DNA from: Alginatibacterium sediminis
GTDB lineage: Bacteria > Pseudomonadota > Gammaproteobacteria > Enterobacterales > Celerinatantimonadaceae
Assembly: GCF_003610775.1 (NCBI RefSeq)
Contig: NZ_RAQO01000012.1
Coordinates: 109,398 to 173,397, forward strand
DNA: 64,000 nucleotides
Reading direction: 5' to 3'
In this document: in pieces, positions 1 to 8,482 of the stretch
Layout: each line of letters opens with the position of its first letter
How positions within the stretch are numbered: the stretch's first letter is position 1
Made by a program: the position numbers and the translations under genes
The notes under the pieces: model-generated
The model's input: the letters and a program-made list of their open reading frames with translations, nothing else
Told to the model about the DNA's origin: nothing
Databases searched by the model: none

Positions 1-86
1 GCTATTGCATTGATTGCCAAGACGTTCGTGAACGCTCAAATGGAAGTATGCGCTAAAAAAGCGTATTCCAAAGCCCTTAGCACTGC

Positions 87-118
87 TATAATTCCGGTCC
101 GATTCAACCAATCGGACC
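87..118 (+). promoter_or_regulatory. pyrBI promoter -10 and leader inverted repeat
   Basis: A perfect TATAAT -10 hexamer lies at 87-92. A perfect 9-bp inverted repeat (GGTCCGATT, 5-nt loop, AATCGGACC) covers 96-118, around the expected transcription start. AGGA at 119-122 is the ribosome binding site of the ATG at 129. The repeat has no U-tract, so it is more likely an operator or mRNA 5' structure than an attenuator. No convincing -35 hexamer is seen. Confidence 0.5.
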
Positions 119-128
119 AGGACCTCGC

Positions 129-1058
129 ATGAATAACCCGCTTTATCAAAAGCACATAGTTTCAATTGCTGATTTGTCTCGCTCAGAACTTGAGCTCATT
201 GTCTCCACAGCTTCTAAACTTAAAGCATCACCTCAAGTTGAACTGCTGAAAAACAAGGTTGTAGCTAGCTGTTTTTTTGAAGCTTCAACCCGTACTCGTT
301 TATCATTTGAAACTGCTGTTCAACGGCTTGGCGGCAGCGTTATTGGATTTGATGACGGTGGTAATACCTCGTTAGGTAAAAAAGGGGAAACCTTAGCTGA
401 CTCAGTTCAGGTTATTTCATCCTACAGCGATGCATTTTTTATGCGCCACCCGCAAGAAGGCGCAGCACGTTTAGCTAGCGAGTTCTCTAGTGTACCGGTT
501 ATCAACGGCGGTGATGGCTCCAACCAACATCCCACCCAAACCCTGCTCGACCTATTTAGTATCTATGAAACCCAAGGTAGCCTTGAGGGCTTAAAAGTTG
601 CATTTGTAGGCGACCTCAAATATGGTCGTACCGTTCACTCTTTGACTCAAGCTCTATCCTTATTTGATTGTGAATTTTACTTTATTGCCCCACCCGCCCT
701 GGCAATGCCCGACTATCTGATTGAAGAGCTAAAAGAAAAACAGATCCGTTTTTCCATTCACCAAAGTATCGAAACCGTTGTTAATGAACTCGACGTGCTG
801 TATATGACGCGGGTACAACGCGAACGTTTTGACGAAACCGAATACCAACACATAAAATCTAGCTTTGTTCTCAATGCCTCAATGTTAGGTCGCGTAAAAT
901 CCAACCTTAAAGTCTTGCACCCTCTGCCGCGTATTGATGAGATTGATTCTGACGTCGATGAGACTCCTTATGCTTATTATTTTCAGCAAGCGCAAAATGG
1001 TGTTTATGCACGACAAGCCTTACTTGCACTGGTTCTAACCAATCAATATGGGGTCTAA
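129..1058 (+). CDS. pyrB: Aspartate carbamoyltransferase catalytic subunit
   Basis: Catalyses carbamoyl phosphate plus L-aspartate to N-carbamoyl-L-aspartate, the committed step of pyrimidine synthesis in the cytoplasm. The 309-aa length matches the family. The carbamoyl-phosphate loop STRTR is at residues 53-57, HPTQ at 134-137, and the aspartate-side HPLPR motif lies near the C-terminus. It is followed after a 1-nt gap by pyrI, so the enteric-type dodecameric, nucleotide-regulated holoenzyme is expected. A TATAAT box and an inverted repeat precede it. Confidence 0.98.
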   Translation: MNNPLYQKHIVSIADLSRSELELIVSTASKLKASPQVELLKNKVVASCFFEASTRTRLSFETAVQRLGGSVIGFDDGGNTSLGKKGETLADSVQVISSYSDAFFMRHPQEGAARLASEFSSVPVINGGDGSNQHPTQTLLDLFSIYETQGSLEGLKVAFVGDLKYGRTVHSLTQALSLFDCEFYFIAPPALAMPDYLIEELKEKQIRFSIHQSIETVVNELDVLYMTRVQRERFDETEYQHIKSSFVLNASMLGRVKSNLKVLHPLPRIDEIDSDVDETPYAYYFQQAQNGVYARQALLALVLTNQYGV

Positions 1059-1059
1059 C

Positions 1060-1518
1060 ATGAAACGTAAACTAAAAGTTGAAGCGATTGAAAACGGCAC
1101 CGTTATTGATCATATCCCTGCCGGCAAAGGCATCCGCATATTAAAATTCTTCCAACTCGCTGATGATGACCAGCGCCTGACGGTTGGAATTAATCTACCC
1201 ACCCACGATGGCGGTAAAAAGGACCTTATCAAAGTTGAGAACATCGCCTTTACGAGTGAACAAGCCAATCAACTCGCTTTATTTGCTCCAAAAGCAACCA
1301 TTAATGTCATCGACCAGTATGAAGTGGTAAACAAGTTCAATGTTGCACTACCCGAATCAATCAAAGGAGTGTTAGATTGCCCTAATAGCAATTGCATTAC
1401 TCACAGTGAATCCGTCGCAAGTAAGTTTGCACTGCGTCAAAATATCAATGAAGTGAAACTAAAATGTCACTACTGTGAGAAAAGCTTTGATAGCAGATTT
1501 TTCCATGAACTAGATTAA
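1060..1518 (+). CDS. pyrI: Aspartate carbamoyltransferase regulatory subunit
   Basis: Regulatory chain that binds CTP/ATP and zinc and links catalytic trimers into the allosteric holoenzyme. The N-terminal nucleotide domain contains the typical KIENGTVIDHI-like stretch (here VEAIENGTVIDHIPAGKG). The C-terminal zinc site is complete: CPNSNC (C-x4-C) and CHYC (C-x2-C). An in-frame ATG at 1048 would overlap pyrB. The ATG at 1060 gives the usual MKRKLKVE start and 152 residues, so it is preferred. Confidence 0.97.
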   Translation: MKRKLKVEAIENGTVIDHIPAGKGIRILKFFQLADDDQRLTVGINLPTHDGGKKDLIKVENIAFTSEQANQLALFAPKATINVIDQYEVVNKFNVALPESIKGVLDCPNSNCITHSESVASKFALRQNINEVKLKCHYCEKSFDSRFFHELD

Positions 1519-1591
1519 TCGTATTGCACATTGATCTATTTGCATCTCGCTTGCGAATAGTAGGACATTAGGTATTTAAAGGATGATGACC

Positions 1592-2581
1592 ATGAAGACA
1601 GTTGTACTGCCCTTAGTAGTAATAGGTCTAAGTAGCTCTTTAGTTAATGCTAGACCATTGGCTCAGGAGCCTGGCTGGGATGTGACTCTTGGTTTAAACG
1701 TTGGTGTTGTTCAAAGTAGCTCGCAATTCTCAACAGATGACGACAATGCCACGATCAGCGACCTAGAACAGGACCCTAAATCTAGTAGCTCAGCGATTGT
1801 CTACCCCCTTGGCCGCATCTCATATACTTTCGAGTCAATGCAAGATCAGCTATTTTTTGGTAACAGTGCCGAAAACGTCGGTCGAGGACAATTTCAATAC
1901 GAGTTGGGGTATACAAGAAAGTTAGGTGAGAACAGCCGTGTTACAGCTGCGCTTTTCCCAAGTTTGCCATTCGCCAACGAAACTTGGCAAGACCCATATT
2001 TAACTAACAGTGCTCGTAGCAAAACCGAAGAAAACTACTTAGGGGGTAGGGTTGCATGGGACTTTATCGCAGAATCCCCAGTAAGTTTGAAGTACGCCTA
2101 CGCTAAACGTGATATTGAACAAGAACGTAGTGGCGCCGGTTTGTCTTCGGCGCAGCAATCGTCACTTAATCGTAATGCCGATATTCATCGATTTGCGGCC
2201 AGTGTATTTGTGCCTTTATCGAAGCAATGGTTTGTTGAACCTCGTTTAAGCTATACCCAAACCAAAGCCGATGGGACAGCCATGAGTAGTGATGACTGGG
2301 AATTATCAGCGAATGCAGTGTATCGTCACCAAGCGCATATTGTGAGTGCTAATCTTGGTTATGGACAACGCAAGTACGATGGCTCAAATCCTGTTTTCGA
2401 CGGACGCACCCAAGAAGATAAGCATTGGAACCTGTTTGCTATTTACGCCTACAAAGAACCTTTTTCTTGGAAAGATGTTAGCTTTAACGCCCTTGCAGGT
2501 TATACCAATAACGATGCGAACATAAGCTTCTACGACAGCAAAGCACTAGTCGCAAGCCTTGGCTTGAGCTATACCTTCTAA
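1592..2581 (+). CDS. DUF2860-like outer-membrane beta-barrel protein
   Basis: A 329-residue exported protein with a Sec signal peptide (MKTVVLPLVV...LVNA) followed by alternating amphipathic strands and a C-terminal aromatic residue (LGLSYTF), as in outer-membrane barrels. The mature start APLAQEPGW-like (here RPLAQEPGWDV) and the DPYL, YDGSNPVF and YDS segments recall the DUF2860/OmpL-like family of Vibrio and Shewanella. That assignment is from memory of the family. Three in-frame ATGs occur at 1583, 1586 and 1592; AAAGGA at 1578-1583 is well spaced only for 1592. The 3' end overlaps the convergent gene by 36 bp. Substrate unknown. Confidence 0.75.
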   Translation: MKTVVLPLVVIGLSSSLVNARPLAQEPGWDVTLGLNVGVVQSSSQFSTDDDNATISDLEQDPKSSSSAIVYPLGRISYTFESMQDQLFFGNSAENVGRGQFQYELGYTRKLGENSRVTAALFPSLPFANETWQDPYLTNSARSKTEENYLGGRVAWDFIAESPVSLKYAYAKRDIEQERSGAGLSSAQQSSLNRNADIHRFAASVFVPLSKQWFVEPRLSYTQTKADGTAMSSDDWELSANAVYRHQAHIVSANLGYGQRKYDGSNPVFDGRTQEDKHWNLFAIYAYKEPFSWKDVSFNALAGYTNNDANISFYDSKALVASLGLSYTF

Positions 2582-3493
2582 ACTTATTACCGCGCAATAA
2601 ATCGAGCTATGTTGTTCATGGCTCGAGTAATAAACGCAATAAAGCTGTCCTCGCCATAGTTTCAGTCCAGCGTACGAATTATCTCCGCCCGATGGTAAGC
2701 TGAATAGTTCTCGAAGGCTCCCATTGGTATAATCAAGCATTGCGATACTAGTGCGGGCGGGTTCATACAAACGAACCGCGGCAAGAACCACCTCTTGCGA
2801 TAATTTGCATAGTTCAGGCCCCCCTATCGCAATCGCTAAGTCTTGCCAGCTCCAGTCGGTGTATGGCGGACTCGCGATGCCTAATTGGGCACTGCTGCTA
2901 TCCGCGTCACGCCGTAATAAACATAAGGCGCGTTGATCTTCCAGCAAGCACATCGCATGCTCATTTGGGTAACCTAAGCCATTATTCTGCTTACTAAACA
3001 TCGGATCTAGGTAAAGATCAAAAGCATCTTTTCCATCAAATTTGTACAAGCGATTCACTTCAGTGGTTTTTTGGTAACTCATGCTATATATACCGTCACT
3101 GAGCTGGGTACTGCGCCACAACCAATCCCCTGCTAATCCAACGGTTTTTGGATCGCTCCAATTACGCGCATCCTTGCTAAATAACACAGCGCTTTGTAGG
3201 CCTTTATTTTCTCCGGTTCGATTAACCACCGCAATATTCATCATCAGACGACCATCTGTGAGCACAGTGAGTTTGGGGTCTCGGTAATCCAAGCTCTCAG
3301 CTTGCAGAAGCGCCACCGAAAGCCAGCTTTTCTCGTCAGTACTTTGAAGCACTCTAATTGAGCCTTGCACAGATACATGGGCCGAAGCTTCTCTAAAAAC
3401 CGCAACTAAACTGTCATTCCACACACAGAGATCACAAAATGCATTATGCTCACCTTGATCCCATATTCGTGCAACATCAACAAATGATTCCAT
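2546..3493 (-). CDS. Sialidase-like beta-propeller protein, function unknown
   Basis: A 315-residue cytoplasmic protein without signal peptide. It contains repeated blade-like segments (VLQSTDEKSW, VLFSKDARNWSDP, YRDPKLTVLTDGRL) that resemble sialidase or GH43-type propellers, including an Asp-box-like S-x-D-x-x-x-W pattern. No catalytic set can be assigned, so no activity is claimed. The start ATG follows GAGGTC. It converges on the porin-like gene, with 36 bp of overlapping coding sequence. It may be a carbohydrate-binding or degenerate glycosidase-type protein. Confidence 0.7.
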   Translation of the reverse strand: MESFVDVARIWDQGEHNAFCDLCVWNDSLVAVFREASAHVSVQGSIRVLQSTDEKSWLSVALLQAESLDYRDPKLTVLTDGRLMMNIAVVNRTGENKGLQSAVLFSKDARNWSDPKTVGLAGDWLWRSTQLSDGIYSMSYQKTTEVNRLYKFDGKDAFDLYLDPMFSKQNNGLGYPNEHAMCLLEDQRALCLLRRDADSSSAQLGIASPPYTDWSWQDLAIAIGGPELCKLSQEVVLAAVRLYEPARTSIAMLDYTNGSLRELFSLPSGGDNSYAGLKLWRGQLYCVYYSSHEQHSSIYCAVISLEGIAQAKACD

Positions 3494-3584
3494 GTAGACC
3501 TCAAAACCTTTCTAGTTTCAGTTAATTAAACTACTTGCTCTGCTATAGTAACGGCAACTACGAACTTAGCATAAGGAAATTGCA

Positions 3585-3980
3585 ATGCTCCCCATCTCCG
3601 CACTATTCGCATCATTGTGCGCTTTACTCTTACTAGGCCTCTCAGCTGCCGTGGTAAAAGAAAGGCGAGCACTACAGTTGTACAAGACCAAAACGAGTCC
3701 TGACGACCTTAAACACCAACAACGAGTTCACGCAAATGCCTGTGAATATATGCCAATCAGCTTGATTCTGTTGGCTATCGCAGAGCTCAATGGAGCCCCC
3801 GAGCTACTGGTATGGGGATTCGGAAGTCTGGCTTTAATCTCTCGTCTACTTCACGCTTGGGGATATTCTCGCTCACGCGGACTTTCGTTTGGTCGAAGCT
3901 GGGGGATGTATACTACCTTTGCTACAATTATTGGCTTAGCCTTTACAAACATTGTATTAGCGCTAGCCAGCTTTGCTTGA
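3585..3980 (+). CDS. MAPEG family inner-membrane protein
   Basis: A 131-residue protein with about four hydrophobic helices, a basic KERRALQ segment after the first helix, HANACEYMPISL in helix 2 and a C-terminal LHAWGYSRSRG stretch. These are hallmarks of the bacterial MAPEG family (membrane-associated eicosanoid/glutathione-metabolism proteins, YecN-like). The bacterial members mostly have no defined substrate. A clear AAGGAAAT ribosome binding site precedes the ATG. It is followed by yibI-like and yibH-like genes on the same strand. Confidence 0.85.
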   Translation: MLPISALFASLCALLLLGLSAAVVKERRALQLYKTKTSPDDLKHQQRVHANACEYMPISLILLAIAELNGAPELLVWGFGSLALISRLLHAWGYSRSRGLSFGRSWGMYTTFATIIGLAFTNIVLALASFA

Positions 3981-4028
3981 TTTCGGCTACTATCTTTCTA
4001 ATTCTTAAATAAATCACAGGTGACAGGT

Positions 4029-4451
4029 ATGTTCCTCGATTTCTTTGCCCTTGGCTTACTGGTCTTTGTAGGCTTAACCATTTTTTATGGTGTTATTGCA
4101 ATCCACGATATCCCTTATGAGATTGCCAAAAAACGAAATCACCCCCAACAAGATGCGTTACATGTTGCAGGCTGGGTAAGTCTATTTACCTTGCATGTAC
4201 TGTGGCCGTTTTTGTGGATATGGGCAACTTTATACCGCGAGGATCGTGGTTGGGGCTTTGTCGACAAAACGCAGGCTAACAATAATGAAGAGGCGGTAAC
4301 GCAAGACACGCAGTTACCTGCGGCAACTGATACCGCTCAGCTCGAAAAAATTGAGAAGCTAGAGCAGCAACTGCAATTGCTACAGCGCCAAATGGTGTTA
4401 CTCAGCCGTCAAAATCAGCTCGACGAATCAAGCTCGCAAAAGGAACAATAA
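4029..4451 (+). CDS. yibI: DUF3302 (YibI-like) inner-membrane protein
   Basis: About 140 residues: an N-terminal hydrophobic helix (LDFFALGLLVFVGLTIFYGV), the IHDIPYEIAKKRNHPQQ loop, a second helix pair ending at WATLYREDRGWGF, then an acidic linker and a coiled coil near residues 95-135. It matches the YiaW/YibI family, whose gene is usually paired with the membrane fusion protein YibH, as here (2-nt gap). A GTG at 4020 is possible, but AGGTGA at 4018-4023 places the start at the ATG of 4029. Probably a partner of the YibH efflux-type adaptor; transported substrate unknown. Confidence 0.85.
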   Translation: MFLDFFALGLLVFVGLTIFYGVIAIHDIPYEIAKKRNHPQQDALHVAGWVSLFTLHVLWPFLWIWATLYREDRGWGFVDKTQANNNEEAVTQDTQLPAATDTAQLEKIEKLEQQLQLLQRQMVLLSRQNQLDESSSQKEQ

Positions 4452-4453
4452 GC

Positions 4454-5596
4454 ATGGATTTGTTACTTATATTGACCTACACCGGTATCTGTATAGCGAT
4501 TTTTAAAATATTCAATATCCCACTAAACAAATGGACAGTTCCAACAGCCATCCTCGGTGGTATTGTTTTGATTGGGGCGCTGCTTGTGATTATGAACTAC
4601 AATCACCCGTTCTCGGCTAACGCTCGCCAAGCTTTTGTCTCAATACCGATTATGCCCGCAGTTCGGGGCATGGTTGTAGACGTGCCTGTAGAGGTGGAGT
4701 CGAAGTACGAGAAAGGCGAAACCTTGTTCCAGATTGACCCTCGTCCATATCAGGCTATCGTTGACCAAAAGCAAGCACAGCTAGCAACAGCTATCAATGA
4801 AGTGCCGCAACTTGAAGCGGATTGGTTTGCAGCCAAAGCTCGCAGCGAGTCTACTGAAGCGGACCGGGATCGTGCCAAACAAAGCTATGAACGCTACGAA
4901 ACCGGACGTAAGAAAGGTGGCGCGAATAGTCCTTTTTCTGAGCTTGAAGTTGAAAACCGTAAACAACTTTTCTTATCAGCAGAGGCATCACTTGCCAACT
5001 CCAAGGCTCAAGAACGCTCCGCAGAACTTGCGTTTAAAAGCAATATCAATGGCGAGAATACGCAAGTCGCTATACTACGTGCGGAGTTAGATAAAGCGCT
5101 GTTCGATCTCGAACAGACAACGGTTAAGGCACCCGTCGACGGTATAGTCGCTCAGCTTACGCTGCGCCGAGGAATGATGGCGGTACCTGCGCCTCTTCGT
5201 CCAGTCATTAGTTTTGTTCCGTCAGAAGATCCCGTCATTATTGGGGCGTTCTGGGAAAACTCTCTCAACCGACTCAAAGAAGGCGACGAGGCTGAATTCA
5301 TCGTAACCGCTTTACCCGGTAAGGTATTTAAAGGTAAGGTCAAACGAATTATTCCGACGATATCTGAAGGCGAATACCAAGCGCACGGTAACCTCATCGG
5401 AACCTCAAAACTATTTATGCATAGTCGAGCCATTGTATCCATTACTCCAGACCCAGAGTTTGCGGAATACGACTTTCCTCTAGGCATAAGCGCTCAAGTT
5501 GCCATCTACACTGAGCATTTCCACCATGTGTCTATCATTCGGAAAATACTGCTGCGTATGCAAGGTTGGGTTAACTATCTATTTCCTTTCCATTAA
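4454..5596 (+). CDS. yibH: HlyD-family membrane fusion protein (YibH-like)
   Basis: A 380-residue periplasmic adaptor. It has N-terminal membrane helices (residues ~1-50), then a lipoyl half-motif (VRGMVVDVPVEVESKYEKGE...FQIDPRPY), a long alpha-hairpin coiled coil, a second lipoyl half (VKAPVDGIVAQLTLRRGMM) and a beta-barrel. Length matches E. coli YibH (~378 aa). AAAGGA precedes the ATG. The operon with yibI-like DUF3302 supports the name. No RND or MFS pump gene is adjacent, so the partner transporter is not identified. A strong bidirectional terminator follows. Confidence 0.9.
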   Translation: MDLLLILTYTGICIAIFKIFNIPLNKWTVPTAILGGIVLIGALLVIMNYNHPFSANARQAFVSIPIMPAVRGMVVDVPVEVESKYEKGETLFQIDPRPYQAIVDQKQAQLATAINEVPQLEADWFAAKARSESTEADRDRAKQSYERYETGRKKGGANSPFSELEVENRKQLFLSAEASLANSKAQERSAELAFKSNINGENTQVAILRAELDKALFDLEQTTVKAPVDGIVAQLTLRRGMMAVPAPLRPVISFVPSEDPVIIGAFWENSLNRLKEGDEAEFIVTALPGKVFKGKVKRIIPTISEGEYQAHGNLIGTSKLFMHSRAIVSITPDPEFAEYDFPLGISAQVAIYTEHFHHVSIIRKILLRMQGWVNYLFPFH

Positions 5597-5615
5597 GAGA
5601 TAAATTCAGCTTACT

Positions 5616-5651
5616 AAAAAGCCCAGTGACCAAAAGTTACTGGGCTTTTTT
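5616..5651. terminator. Bidirectional intrinsic terminator
   Basis: A 10-bp stem (GCCCAGTGAC / GTTACTGGGC, one G-U pair) with a short loop is flanked by AAAAA on the left and TTTTTT on the right. It lies between the convergent yibH-like and yceH-like genes and can terminate both. Confidence 0.93.
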
Positions 5652-5670
5652 ATTAATGGATAAAAAGTGC

Positions 5671-6324
5671 TTAAAGTAGATCTTGCAGCTGTCGCTTTAA
5701 GGCATCAAGTTCTTCACGCAGTGCGGCCACTTCTAGCTTTAACTCGTTGAAATCATCATGCTGAGCACGACCGTCAATGTTGGTAGTAACTACCAAAGTA
5801 TTCTGCGCCAGATTTTCGGTATCCATAAAGCAATGACAATAGCGCGCATCGCGTTTTCCAGCTTGCCGCTCCAAACGCAGCACGAGAGCACCGCCTTCAT
5901 AGCTGCTTAAGCTTTGGAGGCAAGACTCTACCTCACTAACGTTGGTAAACTCGCCTAGACGAGCACAACGCGTGCGGAGCTCGCCTGGAGTTTGAGGGCC
6001 GCGTAAAAATAACACACACAATATGGCTTTTTGCTGACGACTTAGCTGCAGGTCGCCAAACTGAGTGTTGCAAAAACGATGCTGATAACGAATAACCCGC
6101 CCGCTTAAAGGCGCCTCACTAAGTAAGTGCTTATCCATCAGTGACTGCAATGTATCTAGCACACTAGCTTCGTCTAATTCCATAACCGGTTCGCGGTTAC
6201 TCTTTTGGTTACAAGCCGTTTGAACACTATTTAGAGATAGCGGATATTGCTCTGGCGTGGTTTCTTCTTTCTCCAAAAGCACACCAATAACCCGTTGCTC
6301 TAGAGCGCTAAGCTGTTGCAGCAT
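5671..6324 (-). CDS. yceH: YceH family (DUF480) protein
   Basis: A 217-residue UPF0502/DUF480 protein. It opens with the characteristic EQRVIGVLLEKEETTPEQYP and then SLNSVQTACNQKSNREPVM. The family has two winged-helix domains, and the C-terminal ~25 residues form a coiled coil (ELKLEVAALREELDALKRQL). The molecular role is not established. It is the last gene of a minus-strand run: glyoxalase-like, SYLF, oxidoreductase, yceH, with gaps of 28, 22 and 8 nt. Confidence 0.92.
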   Translation of the reverse strand: MLQQLSALEQRVIGVLLEKEETTPEQYPLSLNSVQTACNQKSNREPVMELDEASVLDTLQSLMDKHLLSEAPLSGRVIRYQHRFCNTQFGDLQLSRQQKAILCVLFLRGPQTPGELRTRCARLGEFTNVSEVESCLQSLSSYEGGALVLRLERQAGKRDARYCHCFMDTENLAQNTLVVTTNIDGRAQHDDFNELKLEVAALREELDALKRQLQDLL

Positions 6325-6332
6325 AAATTTTC

Positions 6333-7211
6333 CTAAGCGTGCTGGTCTTGATCAAATTGTTTGATCAAGACTGATGTATCACTACGCGAAAAGCCTCGCT
6401 CTTGCAGTTGTGCATAACGTTGATCAACTTGCTTTGCCAATGGCAACTCAACGTTTAACTGAACAGCTTGCTCAAAGCAGATACTAAGGTCTTTACGCAT
6501 CCAATCAATTGCAAAACCAAAGTCAAACTCACCTTTGGCCATAGTAAGGGCTCTATTCTCAAGCTGCCAACTGCCAGCGGCACCATGTTTCAGAACAGCT
6601 TGCACCGTTTCAATATCCAATCCCGCGCTTTGAGCAAGCTTAAGCCCTTCGCTGAGGCCTTGCAGCACTCCAGCAATACAAAGCTGATTGGCCATCTTAC
6701 AAACTTGCCCAGCTCCATGTTCACCCACTAAAGTTACCGCTTTAGAGAAGGCTTTGAGCACGGGTTCCACTTTATCAAAATGAACTTGCTCACCACCCAT
6801 CATGACCGTAAGCACACCATTTATAGCACCGGCTTCACCACCCGATACCGGCCCATCTAAAAAGCCACAATCGAGTTGCTTTGCTGCTGCTGCTAATTCC
6901 TTAGCAAGACTTGCCGAAGCGGTGGTGTGGTCAACACAAATTGCGCCGCGATTTAGGTCGGCAAATATTCCATCATCGCCGTAATAAACTGACCGGACAT
7001 CGTCATCATTTCCCACACAGCTTAACACTACATCAGCGTTCATCGCCGCTTCTCGCGGTGTATTGGCGATTTCACCCCGGGGATGCTCGGCCAACCAACG
7101 CTCTGATTTATCAGCGCTTCGATTGTATACGCAAACCTCAAAACCCGAGGCCAGTAAGTGACCAGCCATTGGGTAGCCCATCGTTCCTAATCCAACAAAC
7201 GCAACGCGCAT
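6333..7211 (-). CDS. NAD(P)-dependent beta-hydroxyacid dehydrogenase
   Basis: 3-hydroxyisobutyrate dehydrogenase superfamily (GarR/MmsB/YihU-type). It has a Rossmann motif GLGTMGYPMAG near the N-terminus, the substrate-binding DGPVSGGEAGA signature, the catalytic-lysine region GAGQVCKMANQ, and the C-terminal all-alpha domain. The frame is open upstream to 7268, but the ATG at 7211 has a good GGAG site, gives the canonical MRVAFVGLG start, and avoids overlapping the upstream gene. Substrate cannot be told from sequence: tartronate semialdehyde, 3-hydroxyisobutyrate or a related semialdehyde are all possible. Confidence 0.9.
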   Translation of the reverse strand: MRVAFVGLGTMGYPMAGHLLASGFEVCVYNRSADKSERWLAEHPRGEIANTPREAAMNADVVLSCVGNDDDVRSVYYGDDGIFADLNRGAICVDHTTASASLAKELAAAAKQLDCGFLDGPVSGGEAGAINGVLTVMMGGEQVHFDKVEPVLKAFSKAVTLVGEHGAGQVCKMANQLCIAGVLQGLSEGLKLAQSAGLDIETVQAVLKHGAAGSWQLENRALTMAKGEFDFGFAIDWMRKDLSICFEQAVQLNVELPLAKQVDQRYAQLQERGFSRSDTSVLIKQFDQDQHA

Positions 7212-7233
7212 TGCTAACACTCCATGTTTTGCT

Positions 7234-7776
7234 CTAGTAAGGGTCGAAGGTAAAAGTTTGCCCGCCAATCGTCGCTTCGTACATCAGTCCACCTTTGGCT
7301 GAAGTGAATATTGCGTAGCCACTAACATAGTTGGCTTTGGCTTGATTATCTCCGGCTTGAGCACCGGTGCCTGTTGTTCCAGCTTGCGCCGATGCGCCTA
7401 GAGTAATCGCCACAGCGCTAGCTTGCGCTCCAAACTCAAAGCTTCCACTAGTAAATTCGTCATATGCGCGCTTATCTTGTAAGAAGACTATTTGACTGAA
7501 GGCCTGACCGCCAAGCTGAAAACCAAAAGTAACTTGAACCAGTTTTGATTTACCCACAGCGCTACCACCGCGATATACTTGTCCCTGCCCATAAGCTCCA
7601 CCTAAGCCAATGCCCCCTTTGCCCACGGATGGAAATACAGCGTAACCATATGCGCCTTCAAAAAAAGGAGCCGTTTGAGAAGCTTGACGAAAAGTCGATA
7701 TCGTACTACCGAATTCATCTGCAATCGCTGTAGAACTCAAAAGAACAGCAGCAATTAGTAACAAAAAACGTTTCAT
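7234..7776 (-). CDS. SYLF-domain (Ysc84) lipid-binding exported protein
   Basis: A 180-residue secreted protein with a Sec signal peptide (MKRFLLLIAAVLLSSTAIA). The rest is a SYLF domain: GYAVFPSVGKGGIGLGGAYG, then VTFGFQLGGQAFSQIVFLQ, and a C-terminal GYAIFTSAKGGLMYEATIGG. In eukaryotic Ysc84 this fold binds phosphoinositides; bacterial versions are periplasmic with unclear ligand. An Ala/Gly-rich insert (ASAQAGTTGTGAQAGDNQA) lies near residues 125-145. It is second gene of the minus-strand run. Confidence 0.9.
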   Translation of the reverse strand: MKRFLLLIAAVLLSSTAIADEFGSTISTFRQASQTAPFFEGAYGYAVFPSVGKGGIGLGGAYGQGQVYRGGSAVGKSKLVQVTFGFQLGGQAFSQIVFLQDKRAYDEFTSGSFEFGAQASAVAITLGASAQAGTTGTGAQAGDNQAKANYVSGYAIFTSAKGGLMYEATIGGQTFTFDPY

Positions 7777-7804
7777 AATATTCTCTCTTTGTTGGTGTTT
7801 AGGT

Positions 7805-8260
7805 TTACCAGCTTCCAGTATTTTGCATTGAAGCCCAAGGTTCTTTTGGAGCTAGTCGCTCTCCAGCTTGCAGTAGCTCCACCGAAATTCCATCAGGAGA
7901 AACTATAAACGCCATATGCCCGTCGCGTGGCGGACGGTTAATAACAACACCGGCATCCATAAGCTTTTGGCATAAGGCATAAATGTCATCAACTTCATAA
8001 GCTAAATGTCCGAAGTTACGGCCCCCAGAATAGCGCTCACCCACTTCACCTTCATTCGGCCAGTTATAGGTCAATTCTAATAAGGGGGCTTGCTCTTGCT
8101 GTGCTTGTTCAATATCTGCGGGGGCGGCTAAATACACCAAAGAAAAGCGTCCAGCCTCGTAATCATTACGTTTAGATAATTTTAATCCAAGTAGGTCACA
8201 ATAAAACTTTAGTGATTCATCGAGGTTTTCGACACGAACCATCGTATGTAAATACTTCAT
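7805..8260 (-). CDS. gloA: Glyoxalase I-like VOC protein
   Basis: About 151 residues, one vicinal-oxygen-chelate module pair: HTMVRVENLDESLKFYCDLLGLKL at the N-terminus and HLAYEVDDIYALCQKL...VSPDGISVELLQ in the second half. The candidate metal ligands H (N-terminal HTM), E (LLELTYNW), H (FGHLAYEV) and E (ISVELLQ) are all present, as expected for lactoylglutathione lyase. Role: detoxification of methylglyoxal to S-lactoylglutathione in the cytoplasm. A GTG at 8269 is in frame, but AAAGGTG is best placed for the ATG at 8260. Confidence 0.87.
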   Translation of the reverse strand: MKYLHTMVRVENLDESLKFYCDLLGLKLSKRNDYEAGRFSLVYLAAPADIEQAQQEQAPLLELTYNWPNEGEVGERYSGGRNFGHLAYEVDDIYALCQKLMDAGVVINRPPRDGHMAFIVSPDGISVELLQAGERLAPKEPWASMQNTGSW

Positions 8261-8482
8261 CAATAACACCTTTCCACTTCCATAGAATTATACCTTGAGA
8301 TTTGCACGATACGGATTATTAAGCTCTTGCTGTGCATGATATTTTTTGCGATCGGCATAAACACTCATCATTGTTCAATAGCATTGTAGACTGCTCAGCA
8401 AAGCTTCGATAGTCTAGCCTGTAAGAAAAACACGGTGCTTGCTCTTCAACAGCGCTTTTCGATTAATTGTAGAGGTTAGTTT

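Noticed and set aside
6333-7211. Sulfolactaldehyde reductase (YihU) to complement the SQase-type GH31
   Set aside because: The protein belongs to the same broad dehydrogenase family, but it lies 34 kb away in an unrelated operon and no diagnostic residues could be assigned.
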